From Strix aluco (Eukaryota; Chordata; Aves; Strigiformes; Strigidae), in assembly GCF_031877795.1 (NCBI RefSeq), contig NC_133933.1, positions 21,604,029 through 21,668,028 of the forward strand: a DNA stretch of 64,000 nucleotides. Direction: 5' to 3'. The position numbers were made by a program, and so were the translations under genes. Of this stretch, positions 1 through 15,014 are shown one piece after another (the stretch's first letter is position 1; the number at the start of each line of letters is the position of its first letter). Under the pieces are notes generated by a model. That model made no database searches, was not told where the DNA came from, and saw nothing but the letters and a program-made list of their open reading frames with translations.

Positions 1-3000
1 CTAGCTATTTGGCATATAAATATCACAAGACAGATTTGAATATCACAGAAGCATCATTTTTGCAAACAGGTCTTGGCTAATCCATCAGCAGTAGCTAGCA
101 CACCAAGAATACGAATGGTTAAACCCCCTCAGATTACCATTATCCATTAAAGTTGCACTGGAATGGGAGAACAATAATTTGCACTGTCTAGGTTTTAAAA
201 ACACTTGTCCATCACACATCCAGACTCTCGCTGGATTTCTTTAGCACAGAAAAACTTGATGGAAGTTGGACCTACTTCCCAACAGTGCTGCTTTACTCTT
301 TACTCAAGCAATTAAAGTATCTGCTACAGTTGAGCCCCCTTTTTATTTCCAGCTTCTTACATATGCATGATTCAGAAGTAACAATGTAACTGAATAAAAC
401 CCCTAAACTGTCAGACATGAAATTTTCCACATCAGAATAATATTTAACATTATTAGAGGCTGGCAAATAAGTGATGGAAAAAAACAGATTTTGTTGGGAT
501 ATTTTTTCCATGTTTTTGTTAGTGTCATGTCACCATTCAGATGTCAGCCTTCCTGAACTGCTCTGTTGGATACATTGGCTTGTGTGCTTGCTGTTGGTGA
601 CAGAGTTACTCTGTAAACTTAATATTCAGTGTTCAAAATTTGAGCTGTGGTGCTTCATTTCACATGATCACAAAAGTCACGCAGTATTTTTTCAGATGAG
701 CGTAACCTTCACAAAGGACATGAACCAAATATGAACTGTTAGAAATTTTCATAAATGGATAGATGAGAAAACAAAATTTTAAAAAGATTAAAATATTTTT
801 GAAAGTATAAGCCTATTCCTTTCAGACCCCCATTTTTTACACAATACACAGAAAGTCTGTTGCAACCTGAAACCCAGAGACATCAGACCTGCATGAAGAA
901 AAACTCCCAGGCTCTCCCTGGGAGTGAACTGGAGAGCCAACAGTGCGTGCTCCTACCTCCTGCTGTATTAGCTCACGTGCTGCTTTGCCATGGTTTCCTC
1001 CCAGCATGTTAGAGGCAGGACCGGGTGTGTGCAACAGGGTTTCAGTCCCAAGTCATACTTTCTCACAAACGACTTGCTTATCCCTTTTTTCTTTCCTTAG
1101 TTGATAAGGAGAGACACTAGCAGACACCTGCACAGGAGAGACACTGTTAAATACTAAGTTTTGTCAGGGAAGCAAGATGATAGAACTTGAGCCATATTTT
1201 TACTTCTAAAGGAATCCTGAGCCATCCCGAATTTGGCTTCTGGCGCTACTTCCAACACCTGATTAAAAGACTAAGTTACAATTTACTGCCTGAGTGAAGA
1301 TGAATTGCCTCATACCTTAAGGCCACAAAAGCCTTGTGTGTGCCTGGGGAACCGTAAGCGTACAACGAGCCATCTTGGCTCCAAGAGAAGGTGAGCTGGG
1401 GCAAGACCCTGCCCCGCCGGCAGCGTCTGAGCTGAACACGGTGCTCTGCACCCAGCAAAGCAGCTGCACGGCACAACCATAGCTAAAGAGAGGCAGAATT
1501 ATGGTAATATTTGGTGTTACTGAATGTTATTGCAGCACCAGAACTGAAAATAGGACGTGTCCCTCCCCACTGCCCACGCTGTTTCACTGCTCTTTTTACT
1601 AGGACAAATATATTGCTCTTCTTTGAATTGCTGCTGAGGTTCTTGTCAGCATTTTTGCACTCATGACATACTAGTAAATAACATCCAAAATGTTCTTCTC
1701 TCCTTATATATGCTATGTAACATATATTAGGTTTAATTATACATATGAAAGATCTTGTCATTAAGACAACATCTAGAACAAACTTGTCTCCTGTGGCTGT
1801 AGCATTCCAACAGGGACCATCTCTCTCCCCTCTATAAAATCCCTGTGGGCTGTTTTCTTTAATCACATATCATTGGTGTAACTGAAAACATAATTTAATC
1901 CAGCAGCTGAAGTTGAAGTTACTCCAAAGAGTTAGGTAAACTGGCTCACTGGTCACCAGTGTCCCTTCTAGCTCAGCACTGCTGCAGCTCCCACAGTGCA
2001 GACTCTCCTGAAGCCTGATGGGTGCAGGTGACACCAAAGTGACCACCACCCTGCAGAGTTTCAAATCTCAGTATAAGGCTACAGGCAAGGGATGGGGTCA
2101 GTGGAGGAGGTGGCTTGAGGAAACACTCAGACGAGATGGGTCACCACCACCATGAGCAAGCTGCAGTCCCCACTCCTTCCAACTTCCATCCCAGCATCCT
2201 GAGGAGAGAAAATACATTCCTCTGGGATAATCCCAGTAGTGGCTGCGCTTTGCTCTGATATGGAAATGGGTTTGCTGACATTTCAGAGGCCAGTAAACAC
2301 ACCCTTTTCACAGCAGCAATATTTGTTTTCTTCCCAGCAGCTTCCCAAGGAGAGATGCATGAATCTCCTGTTTTCACCTCTGACACAAACAGAGGAGAGG
2401 ACAATCGAACACCAATTTAAACCCAATTTTTCAAAGCTAGCTGCTAAAAAGTTAACTGACTAGGTGACAAACCACCAACAGAAGTAATGTAGAGAAAGAA
2501 ACAGGAAGAAGGAAGTCATGACATAGTGTCTGAATCCTCAAAAACAATTAAGGTAATAATGCTTCATCAAAAATACATACAATTTCTTCATGAGCTATCA
2601 GGTGCTATGGAAAGATGTGCTATGACATGTGCTCATAGGTGTCAACATACATCTTATTTTTGACAATGAATTCACTGAACTGATGGCATCATATTGAGCC
2701 AGGAAATAAAATTCTGTGCTTTTTTTGCTGCTGGCTCCAGTTTGGCTAGAACCATTAGGACTCTGCTCTCAGTAGCACTGAACAAGGTCTGCTGGAGAGC
2801 AGCCAGACTTGGTCTGAATTTCTGTTAGGTACAGAAACTGGCATCCCAATACTTGCCATCTGCAGCTAGAAGGTATAAAAAAAAAAAAAAAAAAGGCATG
2901 GTTTTGCTGGAGGGCACCACACTGTGACAGCACATTTTCCTAGAGAACAACCCGAGATCATATTCAAGGTTTCAGAGCTCTTCCTCACTTCCATCAAGCA

Positions 3001-6000
3001 AAGCATAAGAAAATCTGTATGTAGTGTTAGTAAGAAGAGCTGGCTAACACACACCAAAAAAAAAGAAAAATTGGAAAGAGAAATCACTTTTCAGCAGAAG
3101 AAAATGATGAATATACAGTAACAAAAAAATAAACCCACCAAAAAATCAAAAAGCTCTATATAATGTCAAAGTCAATCACTTCACTACTGCTGCTTGCTTC
3201 ACCATGCAGAACTCACTAGTTAACACAACCACACACTGAACTTACCACTTAAAAAGGATAAAATAAAGAGGTGTATCACAGAGTCTTTTTAAGAAACAAT
3301 GTCAATCCATGGCAGATTGGCTGACAGGACAGCTGAAGGTGTAATTTCTCAGGGGATGTTTGTCGTTGCCAGAATGGTGCTACTACCTTACACTTAGCCC
3401 TTGTGAAATGTATGGAGTGATCTGAGTTCATTCCCGCTGCTAAAAAAGCCGTTGCACGGCTGACACCAACCAGAGCAACAGAGCACGAGGAACAACAGAG
3501 CTGGGAGAAATGAGTCCTCTGCCACTGCATCTGCCCATGTGCCAGGGGAGAGCAGTGCTATGGTGGAAGCATGTCAAAGCTCAAGACCATTTTCCTCCCG
3601 GGCTACGCCTGCTCCAGATGTTGGCATAAGATCAGACCTTCTCAGCCCACTAGTCTGCTGTGGTACTGGAGTACTGAAAATTAAACATATTGAAATTCAG
3701 AAGCTAAAAGAAATCCTACATGTGTGCCTTGGGTATATTCAGGAGTATTAATATTTTATCTAGCAAACTGATTACAATATGCAAAGAGAGTGCTTGTGTG
3801 AACTGATCACTTGTGCCTGCAGCGCTGGGAAACACAGCCAAACACGCAAAGTCAGATTAAACATTTACCAACCTCAGCAACCTTCAATCAGCCAAGGAAC
3901 TAGGAAATAAAGGTAGCTGAGACATAAACACACTCAATCTACTTGTAGCAGCTCAGGCTCTCTTCCTCTGGATTTCACGGCATATTTCCTCTCTCTTGAT
4001 ATTTAGCAGGCATTCTTGATCAAACTCACTCATTTAAGGTATGCTCTATATACGGTTGCGTGCTCTATAACCCTGTCACCACACTGAACCTGATGCTGGA
4101 GCGACAAACAGGAATTTAGATACAGGTTTATGAAAAGAAATCAAATACCAAATATTAAAGCCATGAAGCTGTGAGTCCATCCTGTTGGTTTTATAGGATA
4201 ACACGTTTCTCTGAGCTTCCTTTTAGGTTCCTGTGATTCACCACAAATAATGTTGATAAATGTGTCATTGTTACCTGTATGCATTAGACACTGCTAAAAT
4301 TTATTGCTTCTTGCCATCTGTTTTAATTAAGAAACTCATATATAGATTTGGCTGCCTTGCCCAGTAAAATACTTTTGGAAAGAGAATTTTATAGTCTGCT
4401 AACGGGCCAGATCTTCAGCTGGCATTAATTCATATATTTCCAGTAGCATCACTGGTGGTGTGTTGATTTACAGCAGCTAGGGAGTCAGGCAGGTAATATC
4501 ACAATAGTAAATTCAAAATGTTATTCAGCTCAGCAAACCTTTTTAATTGCAATACTACTGACTGATGCTCGCAGCAGATTACAAAATAGTTTTCAACTCT
4601 TGTTCATGTTGAAACTCATGATTTTAGTGAGACATTTGTGCAGCTCAAGCAAATAGTTTGGCTCTATTGATTCAACTCAATGTGCAGATGATGGCTGCTA
4701 TACATCAAATATACCTTTGCGTTTTGCATGGATGTAAGAGATGTGTCAATCACAGCTTTCTGGTAGCTTAGGGAAGAGTTTTTTGTGGGCATTCTCATAA
4801 AAGTAGAGTATTCATGAAGTTAAAACAAATAAAACTAGAACAACTTAATATTTGACAGCCCTACAGATAATTGCACACTCCTCTACCCCAATCAAAAAAT
4901 TACCACTTTCAGTCAAAAACTATCACTTCAGGGGGATACACGCAGCTTGAATTCAATGTCAGCTACATCACTAGTGCCACCTACAGCATCCAGTTCAGAG
5001 AAACCACTCAGACTCTCAGCTGGCTCAGGTGAGCACACATTTCTAGACCACTTCTATTTAGTATCCAACCAGTCAACAAGACATTTTACTACAGGAAATA
5101 TGTATTTGTGCAACACAAGGACTAAACCATCCATCTGGAACATGCAATTTAGCTCAAAAAAGAGATGCTTCTGGCAAGTGGTAATGCACTTTAGGAAATC
5201 AGACAACATGCATGTTCTGTCCCGACAGATTAATAGCTTTCATTTGTTGCATCTATTTTGTTTTGAAGAACTTAACACCGAGAGCTGGAGTCCACCACTG
5301 GACAAGTTTTTTAAATGGTACAGTTTTCTCTTCTCCTGCTTCTTGAGTAATCATGTGTTTCAGGAGGCTCAGTGGAGTGGAAGGGCTGAGCTGGTCTGCA
5401 GGTATGATCCACACCTAACAACCAGGATCGGGTCCTCCATGAGACACCTACAGCTGTTGGCTCCTTCAGCCTCAGCATGGTTCAGGACACCGTATACCTA
5501 CAATTCAGAAGGGTCACACTGCTGGTCTAGCCTTTGGCACATAAGCTCGTGGAAAACACTGGCTAATAATGCACCACTGGGACTGGTTCCCACATCTCTG
5601 TAAGCATTAACCTTCAATAAGAGTTTGTCATTTCCAAGATTATTTCTTGTTTTGGCTGCTACATTTTCTGCAGAGTTCACAATGCAATCTGCAAACATTT
5701 CTGTCTTCTCCATGTCGTTTTTACAAGGATCCCAGGGGAAACATCATGTCACCTCTTCTCTGTGGATTTGATGCAGTATCATTTCCTGGTCACTGCACAC
5801 CTGCTGAAGGCTTTGATGGCTCTTCCCCTGAAAGACTGACTGAAGCTATAAATCCTGGCGAGGTGAAGAGAAATGAATTTATCTATGCAGCTCTAAGTCT
5901 TGGCAAACAAAGATTATAAAAAATAGAGACTTTTCTCATCTTAAAACACACAATGAACAAGAGCTTATAGACAGGTTCATGTTATTAGATGATCAAGGAA

Positions 6001-9000
6001 TTAATTTATTTCTTTTAATAAAGAATACTCTGTGCCTCACATTTAACCACTTTCTTAAAAAAGGACCATCTCTTATTTTCTTTCACTGACTGTTTCTCTT
6101 TTTTTGACACCTCAAAGGAGCAGCCTCAAATTATGCTAGAAAAGAGCTCCCTTCCACTCTTACATTTTTAATACAGAATACTGCTAAATTAGCTTGGGCT
6201 CTTACAGGGAAACCAATGTTTTAGTCCTCATATGATTTGAAGGAGAGAAGCAAAGGGAATCCTTGGTAGGACTGTGTCCCCAAGACCTGTGTCCCTGGTT
6301 TTCTGCCCTTGCTGGAGGAGCACACCAGCCTTAAAAGGCTTTGGCTGCAGTCAGGGCCAACCTCCAAGCCTGGCTCTTCCTGAGTAAGGATCATTAATGC
6401 AGATAAAGACTGCAGGACTGGGTCTCCTGCACCAAAGTAAGGTAGGTAATTGGCAATCCATTTGAAGAACTGCCTGCTGAAGGGTGTTGTCACCATACAA
6501 GTGGCTGAGCATAAAATGTTTATCACCCTGACAAGTATTTTCTCCTGCCTGGCTCAGGATCTGACTGCAGCATCACAGGGAAAGTAAATTCACTGTGAAT
6601 TACAAGTAGAGGACTTCTCTGCCTCTTTCTACATAACCCCAAGGTGCTCGAAAGCACCTCCATGCCACGCCACTGCTCACGCGAGCCCTCCGCGGGGCAG
6701 GAGGCGTTCCACCGCCACTGATCTCAGCATGCTGTGCAACCTGACTTCAGGAGCAAGTTTCTTCAGCAGCTCTCTTCGACTTTGTTCACTCTTTGTATGA
6801 GCTAGTCACACTGCTGACACAACACCCTGCTCTGTCTCTCTTTTTAAACGGGGTGTGAAACCAATGACCTTCTGCCTTGTCTTCTCTCCTCATTCACTTT
6901 TTCGCATTCCCTTTGTGGTTCCTCCGTTTCAGGCAGATAAGCTTTCTGAGCTAATATCACGGCTGGGCAACTTCAAATGAGGAACTGCTTCAGCTGAATG
7001 AAACTTAGATTACTAATTTTCTCCTTCTGCTCTCACAGCCAGAGCGATGCACAAGCACACAGCCCAGCCCAGCTCCCGGGAAAGCCCACTACTAGTGACA
7101 TGATATGTGAGGACAGCTTTGAGGTCCCTCTCTGAATTATTTTAAAATTAGGGGAAATTTCACATCATCTCTCTCTTTCTCTCGGTCCATTTTCCTCCTA
7201 AGCGGTAGAGACAAAACTTCTCCCTGCCTTTGTTAGAAGAATCACTTGTTGGTTATTAATGACTCATGTCAGCCTCCTTGCCTGTTTCTTGGTGCTCTGC
7301 TGTCAGCTCAGGGCTGTCTGCTCCTCTCTCCAGAGACAGATCTCAGGACATTGCCTCCTTGGGTTTTCATCAGAATCTTATCACCCAAAGTGGAATTTGG
7401 GCCTGAAACTCATTTGCCCTGGTTCATGCAAGCTGTCCTTCCCCTGTGCCAGCCAGTATTGACCCCTGGGATGGTTGCCCCAGCTGTCTCAGAACAGCAT
7501 CCAGCAGACACTGTGCCAAAGCAGTAGGAAGCAGCTGGATCCCTTCAAGGCATGCCATCCCTGCCAGGGCACCGTGGGGTTGAAGCTAGGAAGCAGCAAG
7601 ACAGCAAGGAAGCAGATGGTTTCCAAACAGCTGGAGATGCCAGCAGACCTCTCCACGGGCAGGATGAGAGGTTTCCAGCATGCAGAGGTCAGAGGTCCCC
7701 TCAAAGTCATCTCTGTCAGTAGAGACATGGGGTAAGGTTTCAAAGGCTGTCATTTACAGAACTCTCGGAATTTACAGAACCATTTACTGGCTGGAACCTG
7801 CATGGGTAATGCAGATCCATCACGTACCTGTATGGTTTTGTCCCAGCTTAGTGTGAGACTTGAATGACATTCAAGCCAAGTTCTCTGGCTGATCTGTATA
7901 GAAGGAGCAATGATTTCCAATAGGTTTTTAAAAGATCCTCTCATCAGTGTGTTTTTGCTTTCCATGCATAGCCATACATTTTATAGGGTCCTTAGGAGAA
8001 GTGGCATGAAAGCTGGCAAGATCTACACATTGAGAGAGCAAGCTAGGTGATTTTTCCTTGTTGAGGCTATCCTCAACACCATACTGAAATCCAAACCCAG
8101 TTTTAAGTGGACCAGTGATGGGCAGAAAGACCTTGACCTCCTGGACTCATTACTGTCTGTTTGACTTCCTTTTCTACAGCAACCCATATGTGTCCAAACA
8201 TCACCTCGAAAAGCGTAAAACCTTTCAAACCATCTTGAGTAAAAACACTAAAAATGTCTGTGACAGTGATCTAAGTTGTATAGTGGTATATGGTATACAG
8301 CAATGGAGCTATTATGCTGTCAAGCTGAAAAACAGTGTCAAAGTCACCAGTATAGCTAACTGTAAAACTGGCTCGTGTGATTAGCACTGAGCATTTGGTT
8401 AGCAGGGCCCATTACATGCCAGAAGAAGATTATGTTCTTTCCAATAAATACTGCATCACTGCCCTAAGAACATGTCTAGCAACATCTGTGCCTCATGGGT
8501 AGTCCTTCCAGCTATAATTCCTTGAAAGACTTGGTTTTGCTCTGGGGCGAAGAACAAATGACAGAAAGCTACTTGTAATTTTCTAATTTTAGCACAAAGA
8601 TTTCTAGTGTAGTCACTGTACCAGCTCTGAGCTTCCAAGGCAAGTAAGTGCTTCACCTCTTCCAAGCACTTACTGCTCAAAAATACACAGCCTGATGACC
8701 CATATATTCTCACTGGGTTTATATTCTCTACACTTCTCTTCAACACAGCTTTGGTGGTTCCTTGTATAAGTCTTCTAAATGAGAAAAAATTGCAAAATAG
8801 TGTGTGTAGGCTGCACACATTATTTTGTATTTTTTTCTAATTTCAACAGGTCCCCAAAACAAGTATGAAGTGGCACTTCAGTTTGCTCCCAATACAAGAT
8901 CAGTCTGGCTTAACCCAAAACTCAGGGATATGTTTCCCAGTTCTTCACATATCTAGAAATGGGATTAAAAAAACAAAAGTCAGACTTGGCCACAACTAGG

Positions 9001-12000
9001 TACTGGTTTGGGATTCAAAACAAAATGTAAGCTTGAGAGAGCTGTATAACTGGTGTATTCTTCAAACCTGGTCTTGGGATTTGGCAAGAGATCTACCTGC
9101 AGCTGCGCCAGCTCCAGAAGCTCCTCTGGCAACCCTGCACTCGGGCAGACTGGCTGGCCAAGAAGGTCTGCCATAGCCTCCTGTCTCAAGGGTTGACTCT
9201 TCCATCTTAAAAAGTAGGAACTGAATAATATGTACTCACGGACAGCTGAAATGGGGCTCCTGGCTGTTGTTAAAATACCAAATTACCATGACATTGCACA
9301 CTGCAGTTGATCCAGTATCACTCTAAATCATCAGTGGGCATGTGGGTGTTCAAGCATAACTTAGTGTGATGCAGCACTTGGAGAGGGAAATGAAAGAGGG
9401 GTGAATCTGACACGCTCTGACTTTGCACCAGGGAACCGCCTTCCCAATTCTTCTGTGCCCTTAGCAATTAAAGCAATTCTGGGTGCTGGGCAGATGCCTG
9501 GCTGTCTTCCCTTTACACCTTCCTCTGCCTCCGCTGCTTATTGAGAAGGTACAAAGCACCTCAGGCTGCTCCTTCATCTATTGCAGACCAAAATATGCCT
9601 TTCTTACTAGGCAGGATGTGAGCTAGATTCCTTGCTCCTCTTTCAAACTGCCTTCCTCCTCCACCACCAGCAAGTTTGCTAGAAAAACTCTTCTTGTCCC
9701 CTGAGCATGCATTCACTGCTCAGCTGCTTCTAACAGTTTTTGTGCTCAGAACGATTTTGTAAATTGTAACAATTAGTTCAAATCCCATTATGGTCCCTTA
9801 ATGGTGACTCTAATGGATGTTGGCAGATTCAGTGAGAAAACCAAATATATTCAAATTTAGAGCAGAAGGCTCTCAGGCTTGGTGAGAAATGTTTGTTCCC
9901 TTGCAGTTTCAGGAGATTTGTGTGGTGAAGGGGAGCGAGTTCATGGCAGAGCAGAGCTAATGCAGTCCGTAACTGACAGTTCACAACATTGATTTTAATA
10001 TGATAATCGCTATGACTATTTGCAATAAAAAAAAAAGTTTTGTTCAGCTGCCTTGGGTCTTATTTAAATCTGCAAAGGCTTGTGGAACATCCTGACTTGC
10101 TGCTGCTTAGCATTTACCAGGAGTTAACTATGCTCAGGGGTACAGGGCTCTGGAGAATCAGACAGGGTGTGTGGCATCATTCTGTTTGGGCTCTCAAAGC
10201 ACTTCGCAGTCACTGTAGCTCAGGGTGGAAACCCATAAAAAGCAATAGAGCTGATGCACATCAATGCAGAAAACAAGTAGTGCAAAAGCAAATATTTGGA
10301 GATGATGAGAAGATCCGCAGAGAGGACTGGGTATGGCTCCGCAGCAGCGGGCACCGAGCTGCAGGACTGGATACCTCTCTGGTCAGGGGTTCCACACAGC
10401 CTAAGGGGTATGTGGGGGATAAGTGGCAATGCTTAGGACCATGGGAGCTACATCTGGCAGACTTGTCCCTTCCACTATTAGCTCCAGCTCTGGTTGTTTG
10501 AGTTATACTGCTCTTCATTTACTGACCTTGTGTTGAAATGAAAGATGTTTAAGGAAATTAACAGCGCTAATAAAAAGGACAAGAGTAACCATTTATAAAT
10601 TAGTAACTATATCTAATTTAAAATACTACTTGCATTTCAGTTGGCTGGAATGAAGAATGTTTATTTCCACTGGAACTGCATGTAATATAAATATCGAGAA
10701 TAGGTGCACTATATGAATAAATGGATTTAGAAATTCTGACCAGGGAAGAGCCCTTTCACATCCTGCTCGGAGCCATCAAAACCACTACATCAACAAGCCA
10801 TGTTTGAAGCACCTACCCAGGTATGTTAAACTAGAAAACTGTAAAAAGCTATTGAAAGGTATATTCTGATAATTATTTTTTAACATTGTAAAATTACACA
10901 TGACCATGAGGTATTGTATTTTATCAATTTCATATTGAAAGAATCCTTATACAGACACACAGAACAATTACAGCCCTATCCCTCTCTCCTCATAGCAGAT
11001 GACTTGTTAAAAGGTGTGGTAACACAGATGATTATCATGTCCCCCAAAGAGCTAGTATACATTGCACATTTTCACATCAGTGGTGCTGATCTCCTCCTAG
11101 AATATGCAGGAGCGTAAAGCCAAGAAATTAAGTTGTTTCCACAGAGCATTTATTGCACACCGTTCTGTTAATGATGCAAAGATTAATGACTGAGCCTGTG
11201 GGGCTGTGCTACCTTTAAATCAAGATAAGACTGTACCAGTCTCAAAAATTTAAAATAGATAAATCTTAACTGAAACAGCATAATCAACGCAGTGAGAATC
11301 CTACACCTTTCCTATGAACTGAGGCTCTTTTTTATACTGCTGGAACTTTTTTCCTGCTCAAGTGAGGAATATTTATGATTCTTCCTCCAAGTGCAAATCA
11401 AAAGCTATAAATAGCTGCTTGTTAGTCCTGAATTTCAGCTGTCCCCAAATATGTGGAAGGAGGGTTCATAGTTGCAGTTCCTCCTGATTTTTAAACTCCC
11501 AAACTTGGAAAGCAGTAAATCTAAATTAGAAATATTAATATTGAAAAATAAAAGGGTTTTCCTGACACAAGCAGAAATCCTTCTTCAGCTTCTGAGTTTC
11601 AGATTCACAGATTTTTCAAGGCCAGGAGGGAGGATGAGGCCAAATGGTTGGAAAAATGCTGTTATTTATTCTGAAAAAAATGTGTAAAAATCAGACGCTG
11701 CGTCACCAGGACTTGTGCATCATTAGAAAACTTTTTCTGCAGAGGCAAAGTAAGACCATCTGCAGGTCACCCTGACTATGTCTAGCACTGGTCTAGTTGC
11801 CAGATATACCCAGGACGTGGAAAAGAATCACGGTAGCTCAGTCTATGTGTACCCCTATACCAGGATTTGCAAATCATATGTAAATCACATAGCCCAGGGG
11901 TCTGTCACCTCAAAACCAGCAGTGGGGCCACCACTTTCTTTTTAAACCCAAATGCTGCAGTACTCTCAGGGCAACCCAAACACAAACCTCAAAACAAGGC

Positions 12001-13459
12001 TACACAGACTCTCCAGCTGGTATTTTCCCTACAGCATAATAAAGGGGGATTGTTTTTCCTGCATGCAAGAGAGGCTTCAACAACAGAAAAGAATTGTACC
12101 TCCGCAGCAAGATGAGGAGCCAGCTGAACCCTGCTCTCCCAGCTCCTGGGCTGGAGCTCTCACCACTACTCTGGTACCCTGGGGCAGGCACTGATACTAC
12201 CAAACATACACCTGGGTAGACTGCAGACATTGCCTTCTGGCATGATTGCTACTACTTAAAATATGGTTGAAAACCTAAGTAGTTTGGAAACAAATGGACC
12301 ATGCAAAACTGAAAAGGAAGGAAGAATTCACTGTCCTGAATTATGGATGGATAATCAGCCACAAAATAGTATTGTCTGCAGCTGCACTGGAAGCATGGCT
12401 GATCACTCCCTCTCTTCCAAAATATAAAATTCAGTTCCTGTTCAGATTGGAGGGATCATTATAAATACTGAATATATTTCTATTATTCGGTGTTAAAAGG
12501 CATTTTTTTTTTTCCTCTGTGAATCATAATTATTATAAAATTGATTTTCCTGTTCTGGCATCATACAGGTACTTTGCACCAACTTTGTGAATGACAACAC
12601 TGTGCAATGTGTAATGCTAGAAAATCCAGGATCTTAATCTACTACCTTACAGCCCACACATATACTCAGCAGAGGACTTCCTTTTATATGAAGTCCTTTT
12701 ATATTGAGAAGGGCTCTTACTATAGTGCTCAGGAGAACCATAATAATATTATTTGCACGACAACGATGCAAATGTCTCTTGCTGGGAGGAAAGTTGCTGA
12801 AGGCTTTACTCAGGAATACCCACCAAGCTGACCCACCTTTCTGAAATGAGGATGCTGCATTGCAAAACACAAGGGAGTCGCTAAGGTTCTGAAAATCCTC
12901 TAGCAACCTTGTTCTTCTGCATTTACTTTCAACAGCTGTGGTTGTGATGGGTCCTAAAAAAATGTTGTCCATTACAAAAGGAACTGCCCCATGTCATCTC
13001 TAAACCAATGGGAATTCATCTGCCTTCTCATCTGAAAACAACTGGTCATTCATCACCAGGTTTGACGACACATGCTGTGGAAGGGATATGGTCCAAATGT
13101 CAGAGGGACAGATGTCATTGTCCCCAAGATGCCTATCTAAGGCATCTACATCTCATCTTGAAAATGCCAGACTTCTAGGCTATTTAATGTCTCTCTTTGA
13201 TGAAAGGCTACATCCTCCATTGTTATTTTAAAAGCCATTTACCACCATGTGAATCACAAGACAGACCAGGGAAGCCCTTAGTCCCCCTCTTTTGCTGATA
13301 CATAGTTTTGGGTAGGTTCATTAAGTGCTTTATCTCAATTTCCATATTCTTGCAACATCCAGCCCTGTTCTGCACATGTAATGTAGACTGATTATTTGTA
13401 CAGGTACATGTAGTGCTTAGTGTTAACTTCCTGACATCAGTTGAGAACTTCTTACACCG
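1..13459. other. Non-coding upstream DNA, no gene recognised
   Basis: Unique, moderately AT-rich sequence with stop codons in all frames. The open frames are at most about 220 codons (for example 4947-5603), with low-complexity or unrecognisable translations and no splice-consistent homology. The visible features are the poly(A) at 2877-2894, a CpG-richer pocket near 6640-6720 with a small hairpin, and AT-rich stretches. I recognise no MSH6 or other exons. Confidence 0.7.
2877..2894. repeat. Poly(A) tract, 18 A
   Basis: Eighteen A residues follow AAGGTAT. I looked at the preceding sequence for a retrotransposed gene or SINE and recognised none, so I call it only a homopolymer. Confidence 0.9.
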
Positions 13460-13980
13460 TAATAGCTACACTGGATCAGACCAAAGATCTCTCTGGTAGC
13501 AGTTGGCGGCAAAGTGCTTTAGAAGATGGAATAATAACCAGAAGCACGTACTGCAATACTTTCACCAAAACACCAGTTCTGTGGCTCCTGAACATGTCTG
13601 TGTGTGAACACCTCTGGGTTAACAGATCCTGGCAAACCTCCGTTCCCTGAATGAGCTAATTTTCTCTTGAAGCCATTTGAATGATGGGTCTCCGGTGGCT
13701 GGCAGCAATGAGTTCTGCAGTTGAATTACGAACCATATGAAGTAATACTTCATTATTTTCATTTTAAACCTGCCACCCAGCAATTTTGTGGGGTGCCTCA
13801 TAACACTGCTGTACGAGGATGAGCAAATAAACCTTCCCCATCTTACTGACCTTACTGATGCTGAGAAGCCATAGACTGTTTAATCTCTCCTGGCTGGGAC
13901 ACCGTTACATATCTTTAATCATTCAGCTGGCCTTCTCCATATCTTTTCTAGCTTTATTATTATGCTGACAATATTTTAAG
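13460..13980 (-). mobile_element. Old, diverged CR1 LINE fragment
   Basis: The + strand carries blocks that match, in order, the antisense consensus of amniote CR1 elements as I remember it: TGGATCAGACCAAAGATC near 13472, a GAGTTCTGCAGTTGAATTA block near 13710, TTTAAACCTGCCACCCAGCA near 13765, CTTCCCCATCTTACTGACCTT near 13833, and GTTTAATCTCTCCTGGCTG near 13878. The element is therefore inserted in reverse. Divergence and small gaps are large, so it is ancient and non-functional. End points are approximate. Confidence 0.75.
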
Positions 13981-15010
13981 TTGTAGTGGAACTTGGAAAA
14001 CCACACATTGGGAAACAGCCTTTCCCTTTGAAAGGACATTTAAAACTGAGTAGCATCATCTGAAGTTAATCACCTTCTGCTTCTAATAAACTATGCTAAA
14101 GAAAAAATGCTTGAAAATGAATGGATTGTGACAACCAAGACACAGTATCAGCTGCACCTGATGTTTTGTGCTTGAATTCCCACATTGCCTTCACACTGTC
14201 ACAGGCAGGATCTACCATTCCAGCAGGATCCCTCTCCACCCAAAATCACAGTTAGGCCAACTGTTAATCCACACCAAATCACTCTCAATTTAGTGGTAGG
14301 GCAGTTGGGAGTCCAGCAGTGACTCCAGTTTCTCTCTGAATACAGATGGGGTTTATCAGAGGCTGGAAAACAAATGCACTAGCAGTTGGGCAGACTTCTA
14401 CTCAAAATGGGATCAGTTTCTTCTCCCTTCCCCTTCCCTCAGTGACACTGGTCCACCCAGCTTGGTTGCACAAATCTCCAGAGGTCCCACACCTCGCTCC
14501 TGCTTTTTTTGTTTTGCAGGGATGATGCAGGGCTGCAGGTGCCAAAACATGACTCTTGTCTGAGACCTCTGAAGATGCAGTAAACAGGAATTACTTGCAA
14601 TAGCCATGGAGAAAACTTGCACCAGATGAAACTCTTGCCTTCTCTCTTCTTCTCATAGTCTTCATTAAAAACACGACTTTGCCAGCTTTTGAGGTGTTCA
14701 ATGCTCAAAGAACAAAGAGGCTGTGGTTGCTGCCACCACACCAGGGCAGTGCCACCACTGAGGCTGCTCCTGGCACAACAGCAGGGCAAGGCCATGCTGC
14801 AGAGCAGTTGATGATTTTTGGTGATTTTGAAAAGGAATGATTAGGACGAATCAATTAAATGGAATCTCACAGAAATAATTGGTTTTTATAAAAGACGGTG
14901 GTGTAATGTTTTAAGTAGTCATAGAGATATTGTATTTAGTTTAAAGTAACCATACAACCAGTTACGCTGCTAGACGAGGTACCATTGTTAGACTGTTTGG
15001 TGAGGATGAT
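13981..15010. other. Non-coding DNA between CR1 fragment and LTR
   Basis: No gene or clear repeat is seen. Open frames on the minus strand at 14413-14795 have no recognisable domain. Confidence 0.65.
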
Positions 15011-15014
15011 TTAT

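Noticed and set aside
2700-2894. Retrocopy or SINE ending in the poly(A) at 2877
   Set aside because: The preceding sequence matches no gene or SINE I recognise and no flanking duplication was found.
4947-5603. 218-codon + strand open frame
   Set aside because: No recognisable domain, a Ser/Phe/Leu-rich chance composition, and no neighbouring splice-compatible exons.
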